24,510 bases of DNA from Halothece sp. MAG. Lineage in GTDB: Bacteria > Cyanobacteriota > Cyanobacteriia > Cyanobacteriales > Rubidibacteraceae. The DNA lies in the NCBI GenBank assembly GCA_018610095.1, contig JAHEOB010000211.1, positions 1 to 24,510 of the forward strand. The letters run 5' to 3'. This document shows positions 21,475 through 24,510 of the stretch, one piece after another. The translations under genes were made by a program, and so were the position numbers. Within the stretch, counting starts at the first letter, position 1. Every line of letters begins with the position of its first letter. Under the pieces are notes generated by a model that made no database searches, had not been told where the DNA came from, and saw only the letters and a program-made list of their open reading frames with translations.

Positions 21475-22326
21475 ATGGGCATCAAATTTACCAAATATCA
21501 CGGACTTGGCAATGATTTTATTTTGATCGATAACCGTCATGATCATACTCCTTGTCTCAATTCTGAACAAGCCATGAAACTGTGCGATCGCCATTTTGGG
21601 GTTGGGGCAGATGGGGTCATTTTTGCCCTTCCCCCTCAAGGGGAGAGTGATTACACCATGCGAATTTATAATTCTGACGGGTCTGAACCTGAAATGTGTG
21701 GTAATGGCATTCGTTGTTTAGCGAGATTTTTAGCCGATTTAGACGGAAAACAAGATACCCATCATACTTATCAGATACATACGTTAGCAGGAATAATCCG
21801 TCCTCAACTACAAGGAAAGGATCAGGTAACGGTTAATATGGGGCAACCTTATTTATTAGCCCACGAAATTCCAACGACACTTGCAAGTTCTGAGGAAAAG
21901 GTAATTAGTCAACCCTTATCAGTGGCAGATCAGAGTTGGCAAGTCACTTGTGTCAGTATGGGAAATCCGCATTGTATTACATTTGTGGACAATGCTGATG
22001 GCATCGATTTAGAAACCATTGGCCCGGAATTTGAACATCATTCTGCTTTTCCTAAACGCACCAATACCGAATTTATTGAAGTGGTTAGTCAAGATTATCT
22101 AAAAATGCGGGTTTGGGAACGGGGGGCTGGAATTACCCTTGCTTGTGGAACAGGGGCTTGTGCCTCCTTAGTAGCTGCTGTATTAAATCAACTCAGCGAT
22201 CGCGCTGCAACAGTGGAACTCCCTGGAGGGTGTTTACATATTGAATGGTCACTGCAAGATAATCATGTCTATATGACAGGAGCAGCCACTAAGGTATTTG
22301 ATGGTACCGTTGCAGCAATCCTGTAA
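21475..22326 (+). CDS. dapF: Diaminopimelate epimerase
   Basis: 283 residues from the ATG at 21475; a longer frame from 21424 would run into hfq and adds 17 residues with no family character. DapF converts LL- to meso-diaminopimelate for lysine and peptidoglycan. The N-terminal KYHGLGNDFILID, the first catalytic Cys75 in EPEMCGNGIRC and the second Cys224 in GITLACGTGACAS are all present. So are SMGNPHCITF and the Asn/Glu-containing KRTNTEFIEV. It is complete. The promoter must lie in the hfq coding region because only 23 bp separate the two starts. Confidence 0.98.
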   Translation: MGIKFTKYHGLGNDFILIDNRHDHTPCLNSEQAMKLCDRHFGVGADGVIFALPPQGESDYTMRIYNSDGSEPEMCGNGIRCLARFLADLDGKQDTHHTYQIHTLAGIIRPQLQGKDQVTVNMGQPYLLAHEIPTTLASSEEKVISQPLSVADQSWQVTCVSMGNPHCITFVDNADGIDLETIGPEFEHHSAFPKRTNTEFIEVVSQDYLKMRVWERGAGITLACGTGACASLVAAVLNQLSDRAATVELPGGCLHIEWSLQDNHVYMTGAATKVFDGTVAAIL

Positions 22327-22329
22327 GTG

Positions 22330-22371
22330 GCATGGAAGCGGTGATTGTCGCGTAGCAAAGCCATGCCATTC
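22330..22371. repeat. 10-bp inverted repeat after dapF
   Basis: TGGCATGG and CCATGCCA (extended to 10 bp with one G-U) enclose about 22-25 nt directly after the dapF stop. It may be a weak terminator, but no T-run follows. The rest of the 151-bp gap to the next gene holds one HIP1 site and the direct repeat ACGTGAA just before the start codon. Confidence 0.35.
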
Positions 22372-22477
22372 CACAACGAAAACAACTATCGGTTATCTGC
22401 ACTACTCATTACGGCCGCGATCGCGCAAAATAGATACTAAGAGTGATGTTTAAGATGACGTGAAAACGTGAATCATT

Positions 22478-23203
22478 ATGAGTAATAGCTTTAATTTTCG
22501 GGAAGCAATACAGCAAACTCGTGGCAGTGCAATTGTTGGTCCGAATGTTATTTCTAATGCCCTTCCCTTTCTTGGTGGAGGGTTACTACTCACTGCCGTA
22601 GGTACTTATGGTGGGCTGGGCGTAATTAACAACTATCCTAATCTGTTCATGCCCACCTTTATTGCTGCCATCATTGCGGAATTAGTTCTATTTTTCGTGG
22701 CACGGGGCATTGCTGAAAAGCGCAATAATAGCACCGCTCTCCCCCTGTTAGCCCTCTATAGTCTGTTATCGGGATATACCCTCAGTGGATTAATCTTTGC
22801 TGTTCTTAGTAGTAGTGCAGGAGTTGGTGGCATTGGTATTGCTGCTTTAGGCTGTGGGGCAACATTCATGATTGCTCGCCCCATTGGCTCTAACCTGTCT
22901 GATGAAGACGGGATGGCTTTGACAAAAACGGTTCAGTTAGGGGTCATTGCCCTGTTAGTGGTTTTAGTGGGTCAAGTCTTGTTTAGTCTGTTTGGGGTAT
23001 TTACCCCTACTTGGCTCGAAATTGGCATTTCCGGCTTTGGCACCCTCCTGTTTGCAGGGGTAGCGGTGGTTGATTTTTATATTTTGCCCCGTACCTATGA
23101 GGATGATCAGTATCTTTCGGCAGCACTTTCTATGTATCTGACCTATCTTAACCTGTTCATCTTTATCTTACGGTTAGTCCTCGCGTTAAGTGGCGATGAA
23201 TAA
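22478..23203 (+). CDS. BI-1/TMBIM (Bax inhibitor-1) family membrane protein
   Basis: 241 residues with about seven hydrophobic helices. They lie at about 28-48 (ALPFLGGGLLLTAVGTYGG), 56-76 (LFMPTFIAAIIAELVLFFVA), 86-108, 115-135 (VGGIGIAALGCGATFMIA), 150-172 (LGVIALLVVLVGQVLFSLFGV), 178-200 and 218-238 (LTYLNLFIFILRLVLALSG). The last segment, with YLTYLNLFIFILRL, is the BI-1/YccA signature, and VVDFYILPRTY precedes it in place of the usual Asp-containing loop. Family members are calcium-leak-type channels or FtsH regulators (YccA). The role in cyanobacteria is not established. It is monocistronic, with a terminator-like hairpin 25 bp after the stop. Confidence 0.85.
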   Translation: MSNSFNFREAIQQTRGSAIVGPNVISNALPFLGGGLLLTAVGTYGGLGVINNYPNLFMPTFIAAIIAELVLFFVARGIAEKRNNSTALPLLALYSLLSGYTLSGLIFAVLSSSAGVGGIGIAALGCGATFMIARPIGSNLSDEDGMALTKTVQLGVIALLVVLVGQVLFSLFGVFTPTWLEIGISGFGTLLFAGVAVVDFYILPRTYEDDQYLSAALSMYLTYLNLFIFILRLVLALSGDE

Positions 23204-23227
23204 CAAGTGCTAAAGTTGCCATAAATC

Positions 23228-23255
23228 AAAGCACCCTCTAATTTGGGGGTGCTTT
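23228..23255. terminator. Bidirectional intrinsic terminator
   Basis: AAAGCACCC (23228-23236) and GGGTGCTTT (23247-23255) form a 9-bp stem with A/T flanks on both sides, between the BI-1 gene (plus) and tRNA-Leu (minus). It would serve both convergent transcripts. The T-tracts are short. Confidence 0.65.
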
Positions 23256-23294
23256 AATGATTGATTACTGGTTTCACTGCACCATAATTGATTA

Positions 23295-23378
23295 TGGGCA
23301 AGGAGAGACTCGAACTCTCATGGCCCGAAGGCCGCCACATTTTGAGTGTGGTGCGTCTACCAATTCCGCCACTTGCCC
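23295..23378 (-). tRNA. tRNA-Leu (CAA)
   Basis: An 84-nt type II tRNA. Acceptor GGGCAAG pairs with CTTGCCC, anticodon stem CCACA/TGTGG encloses CTCAAAA with anticodon CAA, the long variable arm contains GGCC-TTCG-GGCC, and the T arm is GAGAG/CTCTC. The discriminator is A and no CCA is encoded. No intron is present (the well-known cyanobacterial leucine intron is in the UAA tRNA). Its first 22 nt overlap the end of the protease gene on the same strand. Confidence 0.96.
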
Positions 23379-24232
23379 TGAAGTTCTGATTGCCCATTAT
23401 AGTTTGTTTGATGGGTTTCTAGCAAGTTTTGGTATTCCCAGGAACTTGCCCAGCGATCAATGGCTTGCGCCCGTAGTACCGGAACAGGATGGCTCAGTTG
23501 CTGAGTTTGAGCTTCTTTGAGTAGTTCTCCAAGTTGGGATTCACTCATTTTGTCATAGGCTCTAGCTTGCTCAATAAAAGCATCTAAGTCTAATTGAGGG
23601 GCGAGGTTTGGTGATCCCCCAGCAAGTTTCATTAACACTGACATGATAACTCGGGGTTCTTGCACAGCTAATAGGGCAGCGCGATCGCAGCTAAATTCGG
23701 CACAACGAATCCAGGCCAACATTTGTTCTTGTAACGATTGGGCAAGGATGACGCCCCAACTGGGAAGTAAGTTCGTAGCTAAGATAAATAAATTGACAAG
23801 GGTTAAATAAACGCCATGCTCACATTTGAGATGCCCTAATTCGTGAGCAATCACGGCTTGAATTTCTTCTGGCGTTAACAAATCAATCAGTGAAGTATGA
23901 AGCACAATAAAAGGCTGTTTCCCTCGCATGGCAAACGTATAAGCATTGGGGGCAGGATTTTGTTTAATATAGAGTTCTGGAACTTCTAAATCAAGGCGTT
24001 GGCAGGCTTCCACTAGTAATTTGTGTAGGTGGGGAAGCTGTTTTTCATTGACTTGCACACTCCCTGCCACGTTTTCTAGATACAAAAATTGTTCCGCCAC
24101 GCTGCCTAAAAGGGTTCTAACCGCAATATCCCAACCGGGAAATTGTTGCAGGGCTTCCGTTGCTTCTAAATCCAGAGGATGACGAAACTCTTTTGCTTTT
24201 AACCCAATTAAATTCTGTTTCACTGCCGTCAT
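23357..24232 (-). CDS. M48-family zinc metalloprotease
   Basis: 291 residues. The zinc site is HELGH (about 130-134) in IQAVIAHELGHLKCEHG, with the third ligand Glu in AEFSCDRAALL about 50 residues later, the HtpX/Ste24-like M48 pattern. A hydrophobic segment between them (TLVNLFILATNLLPSWGVIL) suggests membrane association. An N-terminal block with FLYLENVAGSVQVNEKQLP and VPELYIKQNPAPNAYTFAM is typical of the family. Such proteases are linked to membrane-protein quality control. The reading frame ends with QGKWRNW and a TAG that lies inside the tRNA-Leu gene. It follows the UPF0182 gene by 42 bp on the same strand. Confidence 0.9.
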   Translation of the reverse strand: MTAVKQNLIGLKAKEFRHPLDLEATEALQQFPGWDIAVRTLLGSVAEQFLYLENVAGSVQVNEKQLPHLHKLLVEACQRLDLEVPELYIKQNPAPNAYTFAMRGKQPFIVLHTSLIDLLTPEEIQAVIAHELGHLKCEHGVYLTLVNLFILATNLLPSWGVILAQSLQEQMLAWIRCAEFSCDRAALLAVQEPRVIMSVLMKLAGGSPNLAPQLDLDAFIEQARAYDKMSESQLGELLKEAQTQQLSHPVPVLRAQAIDRWASSWEYQNLLETHQTNYNGQSELQGKWRNW

Positions 24233-24274
24233 AATTCCTTATGTAAGGGACTACCTCACTAGAGTAACCCATTT

Positions 24275-24510
24275 TTACTGGCCTCCACTTTCTTCCAGAT
24301 TCAACTCATCAAAGGGAATATCTTGCCCAGGGATGTCTTCAACTGGGCGAATAATGGTTTCTTGTTTTGTTTGATCGCCCTCAAAAATGGCATTGATGGC
24401 TTCTTGCAAGGTGGGTGCCATGGCAATTTGATTCTCATACACCACAATCACGCGAATTAAGGTGGGCAAACTATTCCGTTCCGCTTCTAAATAAACGGGT
24501 TCCACGTATA
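24275..24510 (-). CDS. UPF0182 family membrane protein, C-terminal end (partial)
   Basis: Only the last 78 or so codons lie in the window and the gene continues beyond 24510. YVEPVYLEAERNSLPTLIRVIVVYENQIAMAPTL is the conserved C-terminal cytoplasmic block of UPF0182, large proteins of about 900 residues with several N-terminal membrane spans. A GTG at 24505 lies inside this block and is not the start, since the preceding Tyr codon is in frame and conserved. The function of the family is unknown. The stop is 42 bp from the M48 start. Confidence 0.82.
   Translation of the reverse strand, partial: YVEPVYLEAERNSLPTLIRVIVVYENQIAMAPTLQEAINAIFEGDQTKQETIIRPVEDIPGQDIPFDELNLEESGGQ

Noticed and set aside
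23257..23520. Plus-strand frame of 87 codons
   Set aside because: It is the antisense of tRNA-Leu and of the end of the M48 gene.
1..24510. CRISPR array, prophage or integrative element
   Set aside because: No regularly spaced repeats, no integrase or phage genes and no att-like duplication at any tRNA were found; GCGATCGC sites are spread singly, as HIP1 sites are.

Overview
The window looks like the chromosome of a cyanobacterium, probably a unicellular (chroococcalean) one. Three things support this. The palindrome GCGATCGC (HIP1) occurs more than twenty times in 24.5 kb. Several genes belong to cyanobacterial or oxygenic-phototroph families (PxcA/CemA, NdhM, an NdbB/NDC1-like NAD(P)H dehydrogenase, the 70-residue cyanobacterial Hfq, a ComFB-domain protein). 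A tRNA gene is also split by a small group I intron. Base composition is moderately AT-rich and even. I see no phage, no complete insertion sequence and no CRISPR array. The species assignment is only a guess.

Layout. 1-0.9 kb: a DJ-1/PfpI protein followed by a structured intergenic region. 0.9-3.3 kb (minus): pxcA then a patatin-like hydrolase. 3.4-6.8 kb (plus): a divergent superfamily-1 helicase-like ATPase, then a CNNM/HlyC-type membrane protein. 6.8-7.4 kb: tRNA-Tyr and tRNA-Thr (plus) facing an intron-containing tRNA-Arg(UCU) (minus) with a strong promoter. 7.4-9.1 kb: an HTH protein with an acidic middle, then a mazEF toxin-antitoxin pair (minus). 9.2-12.5 kb (plus): cutA, pyrG, leuB. 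12.5-17.6 kb (minus): a tight run transcribed in the order pentapeptide protein, ndhM, PP2C phosphatase, ndbB-like oxidoreductase, HAD hydrolase. 17.7-19.6 kb (plus): RNase P RNA, RNase III and a RibD-C-domain reductase. 19.6-21.1 kb (minus): an exported M23 peptidase-like protein and a ComFB-domain protein. 21.1-21.24 kb: a relic of the right end of an IS200/IS605 element. 21.24-22.3 kb: hfq and dapF, divergent with only 23 bp between start codons. 22.5-23.2 kb: a BI-1/TMBIM membrane protein. 23.3-24.5 kb (minus): the end of a UPF0182 gene, an M48 metalloprotease and tRNA-Leu(CAA), which overlaps the protease stop codon.

Most genes are housekeeping: CTP and leucine synthesis, lysine/peptidoglycan precursors, RNA processing, respiratory/photosynthetic electron transport and proton exchange. 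I do not see a convincing undescribed multi-gene system. The most interesting points are the group I intron inside the anticodon of tRNA-Arg(UCU), the protease reading frame that ends inside a same-strand tRNA gene, and the orphan omega-RNA-like relic. Next in interest are an M23 protein with Asn at a catalytic His position, a PP2C phosphatase with a kinase-like degenerate N-terminal half, and a candidate palindromic operator on the mazEF promoter.
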